A DNA stretch of 64,000 nt from Limnohabitans sp. Rim11 (GTDB lineage: Bacteria; Pseudomonadota; Gammaproteobacteria; Burkholderiales; Burkholderiaceae_C): positions 682,090-746,089 of the forward strand of contig NZ_CXOM01000001.1 of NCBI RefSeq assembly GCF_001269365.1, in the 5' to 3' direction. Both the position numbers and the translations under genes were made by a program. This document shows, piece by piece, positions 1-7,888 of the stretch (positions are counted from its first letter, which is position 1; each line of letters opens with the position of its first letter). The notes beneath the pieces are model-generated. The model was not told the origin of the DNA. It saw nothing but the letters and a program-made list of their open reading frames with translations, and did not search any database.

Positions 1-67
1 TCTCTAGTTTGGCGCAGATCTAAGGCTGAGTGAATCAACCCTTGATTGCTGTCAAGGGGGTCTTCAT

Positions 68-1078
68 TCAGTAGTCTTTATCGCGCCTTGCCGAAAGCGG
101 GTAAGACGGGTCGTTGTAGCCTGGCGTAGAAGGATGGCCAGGCGAGACAAGTTGATTGACGAAGTCTTCGTCTTCTTGCGTAATGGTTACATCCAGCGCG
201 CCCCAATAGTCCTGCCACTGCGCCAAGGTGCGGGGGCCGCCAATGACCGATGTGACTGCGTGGTTTGCCAACACCCAAGCCAATGCAAAGTGCGACAGCT
301 GAATGCCTTTTTCTTGACAACGCAAGCTGAGCTTTTGTGCAATTTCTAGCGACTCTTTGCGGTACTCGGTTTCAAGAATGCGTTTGTCGTTACGGGCTAA
401 ACGGCTTTCGGGTAGAGGGGCAGCGCCAGGTGCATATTTGCCTGTGAGGATGCCTCTGGCAATAGGGCTGTAGGGCGCAACACCTATGCCGTAATGAGCA
501 CAGGCTTCCAATATTTCAACCTCTGGCAAACGGTTGAGCAAGTTGTAATAAGGTTGGCACACCACAGGGGCGGGCATGTTGAATTGCTGGCACAAGCGCA
601 TGACTTCGGCAATGCGCCAGCCTCTGAAGTTAGACAAACCCCAGTATCGAATTTTGCCGTCGCGCAGCAAAGCTTCAATGGCTCGCAAGGGCTCTTCGAG
701 GTGCATGCCGTTGAAGTCGCGGTGCAAGTAATAAATATCTAAGTGATCGGTTTGCAAGCGGCTCAAACTGTCTTCGCAGGCGCGCATCATCCAAGTACGA
801 GAGAAATGGCTCTCGTTGATGTTGTCTGACATGCTGTTGCCAACTTTGCTGGCCAAGAGCCACTGATTGCGATTGGGTTTGATCAATTCGCCAGTCATGA
901 CTTCTGATTTGCCAAAGCTGTAGACATCGGCGGTGTCGATGAAGTTGCAACCATTTTGCAGTGCATGGTCCACGATGCTGCGAGCCTCTGACATGCTTGT
1001 TTGGTCTGCAAACATCATGGTCCCAAGGCAAATCCGCGAGACTTTCAGGGGGCTGCGCCCTAAGTTTTTGTAAATCAT
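68..1078 (-). CDS. aldo/keto reductase
   Basis: A 336-residue NADPH-dependent aldo/keto reductase of the bacterial cytosolic type, probably reducing a carbonyl group; the substrate cannot be told. The family N-terminus (NLGRSPLKVSRICLGTM) is intact. The usual catalytic tetrad is visible as D48 in FIDTADVY, Y53, K78 in LLASKVG and H119 in YYLHRD. Length is normal for the YajO/Tas-like branch. The start sits a few bases after a weak AAAGGTAC site. It is transcribed away from the metal island and has no obvious operon partner apart from the NIPSNAP-like gene upstream on the same strand. Confidence 0.9.
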   Translation of the reverse strand: MIYKNLGRSPLKVSRICLGTMMFADQTSMSEARSIVDHALQNGCNFIDTADVYSFGKSEVMTGELIKPNRNQWLLASKVGNSMSDNINESHFSRTWMMRACEDSLSRLQTDHLDIYYLHRDFNGMHLEEPLRAIEALLRDGKIRYWGLSNFRGWRIAEVMRLCQQFNMPAPVVCQPYYNLLNRLPEVEILEACAHYGIGVAPYSPIARGILTGKYAPGAAPLPESRLARNDKRILETEYRKESLEIAQKLSLRCQEKGIQLSHFALAWVLANHAVTSVIGGPRTLAQWQDYWGALDVTITQEDEDFVNQLVSPGHPSTPGYNDPSYPLSARRDKDY

Positions 1079-1136
1079 GTGAAGTACCTTTGAATCTGAT
1101 TGATCAAGAAGCCGTTAGGGGCTGAGCACACTTCCA

Positions 1137-1463
1137 TTAAGGATGCGGTCCCCAAGGTGCAGCCACCATGAGCTGAACATTCTGTGCATGAATGAGAGGG
1201 CGAATTTGTTTAGCGAAAGCCATGAAGGATTCGTCGGCAAAAAGCCTGGCCCAAAAGTCGCGTCGATCGGCGTCGCTGTCAAAGCGCCAAAGGTGGATGA
1301 GTTGATGCAGATTGCCTGTATCGCTCACAAAGTAGCCAATCAATTTGTTGTCAAAACCACCCTTGCTTAGGGCAGCCCAGCCTTCAGTGGAGTACAACTG
1401 TTTGACCTGCTGCATCTCTCCAACCTTGACGTCGTAGGTGCGTTTTTCGTAAATTACTGTCAT
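1137..1463 (-). CDS. NIPSNAP family protein
   Basis: A 108-residue small protein beginning MTVIYEKRTYDVKVG, with the hydrophobic pattern of NIPSNAP/ferredoxin-like dimeric alpha-beta barrel proteins (EKRTY near the start, later LIHLWRFDSDADRRDFW). The reading frame is open 20 codons further upstream, but an AAGGAG site eight bases before this ATG decides the start. The family's function is unknown; members often sit beside oxidoreductases, as here with the aldo/keto reductase. Confidence 0.75.
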   Translation of the reverse strand: MTVIYEKRTYDVKVGEMQQVKQLYSTEGWAALSKGGFDNKLIGYFVSDTGNLHQLIHLWRFDSDADRRDFWARLFADESFMAFAKQIRPLIHAQNVQLMVAAPWGPHP

Positions 1464-1581
1464 GGAATGGACTCCTTGAGATGCATTTGGGGGGTGTATT
1501 GAAAAGGGCTGCAATGCCTGCATTCAATCAAAGGATGCACTTTTCCGATATAGCGGGTTCTACTGAGATGCAAGACCGCCC

Positions 1582-1618
1582 AAAGAAAAACCCCTTGAGC
1601 ATTGCTGCTGAAGGGGTT
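1582..1618 (-). terminator. Rho-independent terminator after the tRNA-Asn half
   Basis: On the minus strand the arms AACCCCTT and AAGGGGTT form an 8-bp stem followed by a T-rich tract. It lies 8 bases past the CCA end of the tRNA-Asn fragment, where a tRNA terminator is expected, so the fragment's downstream side is original chromosome. Confidence 0.75.
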
Positions 1619-1626
1619 CTTTTATT

Positions 1627-1671
1627 TGGCTCCTCGACCTGGGCTCGAACCAGGGACCTACGGATTAACAG
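1627..1671 (-). pseudogene. tRNA-Asn 3' half, probable attachment-site remnant
   Basis: The minus strand reads CTGTTAATCCG, then the variable loop, T-arm, acceptor strand and CCA of tRNA-Asn (anticodon GTT). The 45 bases match tRNA positions 32 to 76. Nothing upstream can form the acceptor 5' strand, D-arm or 5' side of the anticodon stem, so this cannot be a working tRNA. The break falls exactly at the 5' edge of the anticodon loop, a common tyrosine-recombinase crossover site. The terminator follows directly. This is the pattern of a displaced tRNA end left by an element inserted to the right. Confidence 0.8.
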
Positions 1672-1756
1672 AAATCCAGGCTCGTCAAAAATCTATATAA
1701 ATCAACGACTTATAGGTGTTTTTATTAAACGTGTAATATTTCGTGCAATAACCCCA

Positions 1757-1777
1757 AAAGTTACATTATGTAACTTT
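1757..1777. repeat. 10-bp-arm palindrome
   Basis: AAAGTTACAT and ATGTAACTTT are perfect inverted arms around a single central T. The palindrome lies in AT-rich DNA between the tRNA-Asn scar and the broken merR. It could be a dimeric repressor or recombinase site, but nothing in the sequence identifies its protein. Confidence 0.6.
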
Positions 1778-1824
1778 CCAGCCAAAACATCCAAATTTGC
1801 GTTGAGCCGTGTCATTTTGCACCC

Positions 1825-1878
1825 AAAAGTTAGACGCTTGGCTTGGGGCTCGCGCTTGTTTTCGAAAAAGTTAGACGC
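1825..1878. repeat. 13-bp direct repeat AAAAGTTAGACGC
   Basis: Two exact copies of AAAAGTTAGACGC stand at 1825-1837 and 1866-1878, 41 bp apart. The second copy overlaps the point where the merR remnant loses homology to its family, so the repeat may mark a rearrangement end. Confidence 0.6.
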
Positions 1879-1966
1879 CATGCGTGGGCATCAAGCCCTG
1901 TTTTTCGTAGTAACGGATGGTTTCGACATCCACGCCGGTGGCGAGGGCAAGTTCCTTTATCTGCAT
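1871..1966 (-). pseudogene. merR-family regulator, N-terminal stump
   Basis: A 31-codon reading frame starting MQIKELALATGVDVETIRYY, the first helix-turn-helix of a CadR/ZntR-type MerR regulator. It runs through EKQGLMP and then leaves family sequence (THGV, stop). A full protein would be about 130-150 residues, so the metal-sensing and dimerisation parts are gone. It is divergent from the CDF transporter, whose MerR-type promoter is still intact between them. Confidence 0.8.
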
Positions 1967-1992
1967 TAGATGGTCCTGCTTTAAATAAGTAT

Positions 1993-2023
1993 TTGACACT
2001 GTAGCGGCTCCAGGGTTTCTAAT
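1993..2023 (+). promoter_or_regulatory. MerR-type promoter of the CDF transporter
   Basis: TTGACA (1993-1998) and TCTAAT (2018-2023) are separated by 19 bp, the over-long spacer typical of MerR-activated promoters. The spacer contains a dyad, CTGTAG facing CCAGGG. The site differs from the cadA promoter at 13758-13788 at about 5 of 31 positions, and the CAGGGTTTCTAAT half is identical. Confidence 0.8.
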
Positions 2024-2045
2024 GCAAGAATTGAAAGGAAAACCC

Positions 2046-2702
2046 ATGTCCACCCACTGCTGTGACCATGTCGCACCCAAACTTGATGCCATTGTGAACC
2101 TGGTCCGTTACCGCAAGATCCTCTGGATCGCCCTCGTGGTCAATGCCGCGATGTTCCTGGTCGAGATCGTGGCTGGCGTTCAGTCTGGGTCACTTTCTTT
2201 GCTGGCGGACGCGGTCGATTTTGCGGGCGACGCGATGAACTACGCGGTATCGCTCGCGGTGCTGGCTTCGGCGCTGGCATGGCGAGCGCGCGCCGCCATG
2301 CTCAAAGCCTTGAGCATGATGGGTTTTGGCCTGTATGTGCTGGGCGCAGCACTGTGGTCGGTGTGGAATGGCGGCGTGCCCCAGGCCACCACTATGGGTT
2401 CAATAGCCCTCGTGGCGCTGGTGGCCAACGTGGCCGTGGCATGGATGCTCTATGCCTTCCGAGAAGGCGATGCCAACATGCGAAGCGTGTGGCTATGCTC
2501 TCGCAACGACGCCATCGGCAACCTTGCCGTGTTCATCGCCGCCTTGGGCGTGTTTGGCACTGGATCGGCTTGGCCTGATCTTGCGGTGGCAAGCCTGATG
2601 GCGGCGCTCGCCTTGCACGGTGGCTGGACCGTGCTGCAGCAGGCGCGCGGTGAACTGGGCGAAGATAGTGCCAAGGAAGACCGCCATGGCCACGTCCACT
2701 GA
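2046..2702 (+). CDS. cation diffusion facilitator-like transporter
   Basis: A 218-residue membrane protein related to CzcD-type cation/proton antiporters that export Zn, Cd or Co from the cytoplasm. Visible features are an N-terminal CCDH, a first hydrophobic segment (ALVVNAAMFLVEIVAG), the family's LLADAVDFAGDAMNYAVSL with its metal-site aspartates, further membrane segments and a histidine tail (RHGHVH). It is shorter than classical CzcD (about 300 residues), lacking the cytoplasmic domain. The ATG at 2046 follows GAAAGGAAAA. Its promoter has MerR-type spacing although the adjacent merR is broken. Confidence 0.85.
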   Translation: MSTHCCDHVAPKLDAIVNLVRYRKILWIALVVNAAMFLVEIVAGVQSGSLSLLADAVDFAGDAMNYAVSLAVLASALAWRARAAMLKALSMMGFGLYVLGAALWSVWNGGVPQATTMGSIALVALVANVAVAWMLYAFREGDANMRSVWLCSRNDAIGNLAVFIAALGVFGTGSAWPDLAVASLMAALALHGGWTVLQQARGELGEDSAKEDRHGHVH

Positions 2703-2747
2703 ACCAATCCGATGGAATCCTTCCGCTGTGTGTCAGACAAACTCGGT

Positions 2748-3062
2748 ATGAATAGAGCTGTCCTTTAAGCGCTTTGTGCTGCAGCACTGTTTGGCGCTAG
2801 CCCCCCGTTTGCCAAGCTATTGACGGGTGATACACCACCAGTTCTTTTGGCGGGGTTACTTTATTTGGGAAGCGGGCTTGGCCTAAGTCTGGCACGCGTG
2901 ATTCGTGATCACGGCGTAAGGCCGTCGGGCCTGCCCAAAGGTGACTGGCCCTGGCTGCTGGGGGCGATCTTTTTTGGTGGGATGCTAGGCCCTGTGGCGC
3001 TGATGTTTGGATTGCTATCAACAAGCGGTTCCACTGCATCGCTGTTGCTGAACCTCGAAGCT
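2748..3062 (+). pseudogene. EamA/DMT transporter, broken
   Basis: The reading frame from ATG 2748 encodes MNRAVL, then TAA at 2766, then continues in the same frame as ALCAAALFGASPPFAKLL and about 90 further residues of an EamA (DMT superfamily) permease up to LLLNLEAL. After about 3062 family sequence stops and unrelated residues follow. The gene therefore has a nonsense codon near its start and has lost its second half. The intact protein would have about 290-300 residues and ten membrane segments. Confidence 0.75.
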
Positions 3063-3165
3063 TTGAATGGGATGGCGTTGAGCCTCACACACATGATCAC
3101 AAGCATGCAAAACTCAAACACGAGCATGCACATTTTCCGGACATTCACCACCGACATTCACATTC

Positions 3166-3504
3166 ATGACACCGATCCAAGCATTGGGCCTGTACGCGCT
3201 AACCGCCTTCGCAGAGATTATTGGTTGCTACCTGCCGTACTTATGGCTCAAGAAAAGTGCGTCTCAATGGTGGTTGATTGTTGCCGCAGCAAGTTTGGGC
3301 CTGTTCGCGTGGCTGCTGACGCTGCATCCACATCCTGCTGGACGTGTGTATGCCGCCTACGGTGGGGTATACATCGTTGTTTCAGTCTTGTGGCTGTGGT
3401 TAGTAGATGGCGTGTTGCCTGATCGCTGGGACTTGGTAGGCGCATCACTCGTGCTTGCCGGAGTGGCTGTGATTTATTTTGCACCGCGCAACGTGTCGCT
3501 TTGA
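3166..3504 (+). CDS. YnfA/UPF0060 family membrane protein
   Basis: A 112-residue protein of UPF0060, a family of small inner-membrane proteins with four predicted helices, distantly related to small multidrug transporters. Family landmarks are present: [18 protein letters not shown] near the start, [20 protein letters not shown] in the middle and [18 protein letters not shown] at the end. It is common in metal and mobile regions of betaproteobacteria; transport function is not established. It lies directly after the broken EamA gene. Confidence 0.85.
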   Translation: MTPIQALGLYALTAFAEIIGCYLPYLWLKKSASQWWLIVAAASLGLFAWLLTLHPHPAGRVYAAYGGVYIVVSVLWLWLVDGVLPDRWDLVGASLVLAGVAVIYFAPRNVSL

Positions 3505-3589
3505 CTCAGCATGTGCTTTCGTGCGTCTAGTCGGTAAGCGCTGCCCTCGCTTCTCAGAGTCATGCTCAAAACTCTCCAAACGCACCATT

Positions 3590-3759
3590 CCCAATGACGG
3601 CCTGGCATGGCAGAAGCTTCCAGAACATCAGAGCAACAAGTGCTACAAAGACCATCCAAAGTCTTGCGGAGTAAAGATGGTACTTGTCCAGACAGGTTGA
3701 AGCAATCCCGCCAATGACAACCAGTCATGGCGGGGGCCCCAGAACATCAAAGCAAAGTG
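3590..3759. repeat. diverged 50-bp direct repeat
   Basis: The stretch from CCAATGAC at 3591 to about 3642 reappears from 3711 to 3759, with CCAGAACATCARAGCAA conserved in both copies and about 120 bp between them. Apart from this the 3505-3746 gap shows no gene. The right copy overlaps the lipoprotein stop region, so the repeat may be an old duplication. Confidence 0.45.
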
Positions 3760-4274
3760 ATGTCTTTGATCAAACGGGAACGCAGTGCGCGCCGTTTGAG
3801 TTGATCAACTGAGTCATCTGTCCACCAATGTGAAGAGTTGCCCCAGATCCAATCGGTACCCGTAATCCCTAGTAACTGAACTTCTCCCTTCGTACCTGAA
3901 ATTGTTCGATCAAAGGTCTTGCCTCCAACATTGAAGGTGATTTGATGAGTCCCCTCTTTTAATCGCAGGCGAATCATGGAGTTTGGAACAGTCTCCATCG
4001 CTGCGCCACCATCCACAGAAATGTCCAACGGATGATGTCCGTCGCCCCAATAACGCACGACGTAAACCGTCAGAGCTTCAGGCACTGAGGCAAACAACTT
4101 TGCTTCATCATCTTTGGCAATGCTGGGTGCAGGATCTTTGGTGCAGTAAGCATTTCTGCCTCGATCCGTATGGCAATGCGGCTTCTCAGCGATTCGATCA
4201 ACCGGTGAAGCGCAGCCTGCGATGCCAAGTACGCAAGCTGAGACGACGATTGTTTTAGTAATCCAAGTTTTCAT
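3747..4274 (-). CDS. putative lipoprotein, unknown function
   Basis: A 175-residue exported lipoprotein. It starts MKTWITKTIVVSACVLG and carries a lipobox LGIAGC with the modified cysteine near residue 21. The mature part resembles small DUF2846-like lipoproteins only loosely: one beta-rich domain including IRLRLKEGTHQITFNVGGKTF. The ATG at 4274 is preferred over the upstream one because the signal peptide begins there. It is the last minus-strand gene of the metal cluster. No function is assigned. Confidence 0.7.
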   Translation of the reverse strand: MKTWITKTIVVSACVLGIAGCASPVDRIAEKPHCHTDRGRNAYCTKDPAPSIAKDDEAKLFASVPEALTVYVVRYWGDGHHPLDISVDGGAAMETVPNSMIRLRLKEGTHQITFNVGGKTFDRTISGTKGEVQLLGITGTDWIWGNSSHWWTDDSVDQLKRRALRSRLIKDITLL

Positions 4275-4332
4275 AATATTTTCCCAAAATTGATCCACCA
4301 TTTGTGGCAAATACAAGTAAGTTGTAAACGCC

Positions 4333-4707
4333 TCATTTCAGAACAAAACGTGCAGAAGTGGTTTTCCCAGCTGAACTGAATTGAGCAACAACCTTTGTCC
4401 CAGGAGCTACCTTGAAGCTACCTTTGGCTTCAAGCTTGTCGCCTGTTGGTTTCAACTCAACTTCTTGCTTGTCAGCGCCAGAAAGCAGTGTGACTTTTGC
4501 CGTCGTTTTACTCACGTCAACGGGTTTGCCATGGTCACGCACGAACAACTGCAGCACATCAGGTTTGGCGACCAGTTCGTAGTCAACATCCTTGACGGTG
4601 GTCAAAACACCCCCTTGCATGGGTTTGTGATCTGTATCGTGTGGCCCTGCCCATGCGAGTCCGCTGAGAAAAAGCGACGAAGTGATCAAAAGCGTGTGAA
4701 ATTTCAT
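4333..4707 (-). CDS. small exported protein of the metal cluster
   Basis: A 124-residue protein with a clear signal peptide (MKFHTLLITSSLFLSGLAWA) and a mature start GPHDTDHKPMQGG rich in possible metal ligands (His, Asp, Met). The rest is a short beta-sandwich-like domain (VAKPDVLQLFVRDHGKPVDV). An AAGGACA site precedes this start. It lies 49 bp after the RND pump gene, suggesting a periplasmic metal-handling or accessory role. This type of protein often accompanies CzcA-like genes, but its function is unproven. Confidence 0.75.
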   Translation of the reverse strand: MKFHTLLITSSLFLSGLAWAGPHDTDHKPMQGGVLTTVKDVDYELVAKPDVLQLFVRDHGKPVDVSKTTAKVTLLSGADKQEVELKPTGDKLEAKGSFKVAPGTKVVAQFSSAGKTTSARFVLK

Positions 4708-4756
4708 GAGATGTCCTTTTGAGGTTTTGGTTGAGGTTGAAGAAACGAATGAATGG

Positions 4757-7700
4757 TCAGAATGCTTCAGCATCTTTGTCTTGTAAAAGCGCCTCGGCAG
4801 GTTTGCGGCCAAAGAGCCAAAACATGGCAGGCGTCAGAAAGGTGTCGAGCAGCGTCGAGCTGATCAAGCCCGAGAAAATCACCACGGCGACCGGGTGCAA
4901 AATTTCGGTGCCGGGGCGTTCGGCCTCGAAGAGCAATGGTGCCAATGCGAAGGCAGTCACCAAGGCCGTCATCAACACCGGGCTCAAACGTTCCATCGAA
5001 CCGCGCAAGATCATGGGCTTGGTGAAGGACTCTCCTTCAAAGCGCATCAGGTTGATGTAATGACTGACCTTCAAAATGCCGTTACGCACCGAAATGCCAG
5101 CCAACGTGATGAACCCGACCAAGGCGGCCACCGACAAGGGCTGACCTGACAACCACAGACCCAACACGGCACCCACGAGCGCCAAGGGAATGTTCACCAT
5201 GATTAAGGCCGACAAAACGGCGGACTTGTAGCGGCTGTAAAGCACCACAAACATCAACACCACAGAGACCACCGAGAGCAAAGAGATCAGGCGTGAGGCT
5301 TCTTCTTGCGCCTGAAACTGTCCTCCAAGGGTGATGAAGTAGCCCTCTGGCAATCGAGAATCCGCCGTCACTTTGCGTATGTCGGCCACAACTTCTGACA
5401 ATGGGCGGCCCGAAGCGTTGGCAGAAATCACGATACGCCGCTTGCCGTTGTCGCGACTGATTTGGTTGGGACCATCGGCGTCTTCAATCGTTGCGATTTT
5501 GGACAGCGGAATTCTGCCCGAGGGTGTTTCGATCAACACCTGGCCCAAGCCTTCCAGCGATCGTGCGGATTCTGGTAAACGCACAACCAACGCAAAGCGG
5601 CGACCTCCCTCCATGATTTGCGTGACACGTTCACCTTCCACCAAGGTCTGCAGTGTGGCAAGCACTTGCGCGCCAGACAGGCCGTATTGCGCCGCTGCCG
5701 CATAGTCCAACCGTACCTTGATCTGGGGCGCAAGAACTTGTTTTTCGATTTGCAGGTCAGCTATGCCCTCGATGCCTGACAGCCGTGAGCGCAGCGCATC
5801 GGCTTGCCCGCGCAGCACGTCCAGGTCTTCGCCAAAAATCTTGATGGCGATTTGGGAGCGCACGCCCGACAGCATGTGGTCGATACGGTGTGAGATGGGT
5901 TGCCCCACCTCAATCGAAGCAGGCAGGTTGACCAAGCGTGCACGGATGTCGGCACGGACCTCATCCATCGAGCGCGTCAACTCGCCTGAGGGTTTGATGC
6001 CCACGTCTAATTCGCTGACATGAACGCCTTCGGCATGCTCATCGAGTTCAGCACGTCCGCTGCGCCTGCCCACATGCAGCACTTCGGGCACTTGCTTGAC
6101 CAGCACTTCCGCCTGGCGTGCCAGGTCAGAGGACTCGGTCAAGGTCACGCCCGGGTTCAGACGTATCCCGACCAGCAGCGTCCCTTCATTGAAGGGGGGC
6201 AAGAAGGTGGTCGGAAAAAACGGAACAGCCGCCGCTGCAAACACTACCGCCACACATGCACTGGTTATCGCCACGCGTGGCTTGTCCAGCACTTTTTGCA
6301 AACTGCCTTTGTAGCCTTGCTTGAGCCATGCCAGCACTTTGGTGTCGCCATGGTCCAGGTTTTTCATGCCCGGCAAGAGGTAGTAGCTCAGCACCGGCGT
6401 CATCGTTACCGACACCAACAAAGAGGCCAGTGTCGAGATGATGAAGGCAATGCCCAGCGGCACAAACAACTTGCCTTCCAGGCCCGGCAAAGCAAAAAGC
6501 GGAAGGAAGACCAGCACGATGATCACCGTCGCATAGAGGATCGCCGAGCGGACTTCCATGGACGCCTTGGCCACGAGCGCGAGCAGCGACAGGCGCTGGC
6601 TTGGGTCCTTGGCGCGGTCTTCTTTCATGCGCCGCAAGATATTTTCCACATCCACCACGGCATCGTCCACCAGTCCGCCAATGGCAATCGCCAGCCCCCC
6701 CAGCGTCATGGTGTTGATCGACAAGCCAAAATACTTGAACACCAGTGCCGTGATGAAGATGGACACTGGGATGGCGGTGAGCGCAATGATGGTGGGGCGA
6801 ACCGTGCCCAGGAAGAAGAACAGGATCGCGGCCACAAACAGCGAGGCGCCGATGAGTTTGCCTTGCAGCGTCGAGATCGAGGCCTCGATGAAGCTGGCCT
6901 GCCGGAAGGTCACACGGGGTGCCTCCATCCCCGCAGGAAGGGATGCCTTGAGATCCGTAATCGCTTCTTCAATCGACTGTGTTAAACGGGTCGTGTCAGC
7001 GGTTGGCTGCTTTTGAACGCCCAGAATCACGGCTGGCTTGCCTTCAAAGCCTGCATCCCCACGTTTGATGGCTGCGGCAAAAGTGACCTCAGCGATCTGG
7101 CGCAACAAGATGGGCTGACCGTTCTTGGCGGTAATAGCCAGATTGCGCAAGTCCTCCAGGCGGGAAGTGCGACCAAGATTTCGAATCAGGTACTCGCGCC
7201 CGTTGAGCTCCAGAAATCCCCCTGAGGTGTTGGCCGAAAACCCGCGCAACGCCGACTCCAACTGGTCCAAGGAGATACCCAAGTCCGACAGGCGCGCTGT
7301 GTTGGGCTGCACCTGAAACTGGCGCACTTCGCCGCCAATGGGGATGATCTGTGCGACGCCGGGGATGGCCAGGAGTCGAGGCCGGAGCACCCAGTCGGCG
7401 TACTCACGCACGGCCATAGGGGAGATCTTCTGCGGATCGACAGGAATAGCGATCTGCATGATCTCACCCATGATGGAGCTGATCGGCCCCATCCGTGGTA
7501 TTACCCCGGCAGCCAAACCTTCTTCCATGGACGAGAGGCGTTCAGACACCAGTTGGCGTGCCCGAAAAATCTCCGTGTCCCAGTTGAAGGTGACATACAA
7601 AAAGGACAGGCCAGCAGAAGAGGTTGAACGAACCGATTCGACCCCAGGCAAGCCATTCATGGCCGTCTCCAGAGGAAAGGTAATCAGTTGCTCGACCTCT

Positions 7701-7876
7701 TCAGGCGCCATGCCACCCGCCTCGGTCATGATCGTCACAGTAGGTTTGTTGAGATCGGGAAAGACATCGACTGGCGTTCGAGACAATGTGAATGCCCCGT
7801 AAGCCATCAATACGGCACCCGCTATCAACACCAGAAGCCGGTTGGTCAGGCTATTTTCGAGAAGCCACTTGAACAT
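4757..7876 (-). CDS. czcA: heavy-metal efflux RND transporter, CzcA/CusA family
   Basis: A 1039-residue inner-membrane proton antiporter that passes metal ions from periplasm (and possibly cytoplasm) to the outer-membrane channel. It starts MFKWLLENSLTNRLLVLI and shows the repeated RND architecture: two sets of one plus five membrane segments and two large periplasmic loops (for example RTPVDVFPDLNKPTVTIMTE and FPTTFLPPFNEGTLLVGIRL). The TM4 proton-relay motif is GGLVDDAVVDVENI, the aspartate-rich form of the HME family. Length is normal. The adaptor gene lies 12 bp upstream, so the two are co-transcribed. The exact metal is not readable. Confidence 0.9.
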   Translation of the reverse strand: MFKWLLENSLTNRLLVLIAGAVLMAYGAFTLSRTPVDVFPDLNKPTVTIMTEAGGMAPEEVEQLITFPLETAMNGLPGVESVRSTSSAGLSFLYVTFNWDTEIFRARQLVSERLSSMEEGLAAGVIPRMGPISSIMGEIMQIAIPVDPQKISPMAVREYADWVLRPRLLAIPGVAQIIPIGGEVRQFQVQPNTARLSDLGISLDQLESALRGFSANTSGGFLELNGREYLIRNLGRTSRLEDLRNLAITAKNGQPILLRQIAEVTFAAAIKRGDAGFEGKPAVILGVQKQPTADTTRLTQSIEEAITDLKASLPAGMEAPRVTFRQASFIEASISTLQGKLIGASLFVAAILFFFLGTVRPTIIALTAIPVSIFITALVFKYFGLSINTMTLGGLAIAIGGLVDDAVVDVENILRRMKEDRAKDPSQRLSLLALVAKASMEVRSAILYATVIIVLVFLPLFALPGLEGKLFVPLGIAFIISTLASLLVSVTMTPVLSYYLLPGMKNLDHGDTKVLAWLKQGYKGSLQKVLDKPRVAITSACVAVVFAAAAVPFFPTTFLPPFNEGTLLVGIRLNPGVTLTESSDLARQAEVLVKQVPEVLHVGRRSGRAELDEHAEGVHVSELDVGIKPSGELTRSMDEVRADIRARLVNLPASIEVGQPISHRIDHMLSGVRSQIAIKIFGEDLDVLRGQADALRSRLSGIEGIADLQIEKQVLAPQIKVRLDYAAAAQYGLSGAQVLATLQTLVEGERVTQIMEGGRRFALVVRLPESARSLEGLGQVLIETPSGRIPLSKIATIEDADGPNQISRDNGKRRIVISANASGRPLSEVVADIRKVTADSRLPEGYFITLGGQFQAQEEASRLISLLSVVSVVLMFVVLYSRYKSAVLSALIMVNIPLALVGAVLGLWLSGQPLSVAALVGFITLAGISVRNGILKVSHYINLMRFEGESFTKPMILRGSMERLSPVLMTALVTAFALAPLLFEAERPGTEILHPVAVVIFSGLISSTLLDTFLTPAMFWLFGRKPAEALLQDKDAEAF

Positions 7877-7888
7877 ATCGTGACCCCT

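Noticed and set aside
1825-1878. Integron attC site suggested by GTTAGAC motifs
   Set aside because: Both GTTAGAC cores point the same way, there is no RYYYAAC partner in the right place and no palindromic arm pairing; no integrase gene is near.
2820-3422. A 200-residue protein reading from a TTG through the EamA region and beyond
   Set aside because: The first part is truncated EamA sequence and the last 100 residues are an out-of-frame read of the YnfA gene.
6020-6985. Long plus-strand ORF inside the czcA gene
   Set aside because: It is antisense to a well-conserved pump gene, is rich in His/Arg/Gln as expected of a shadow frame, and has no ribosome site.
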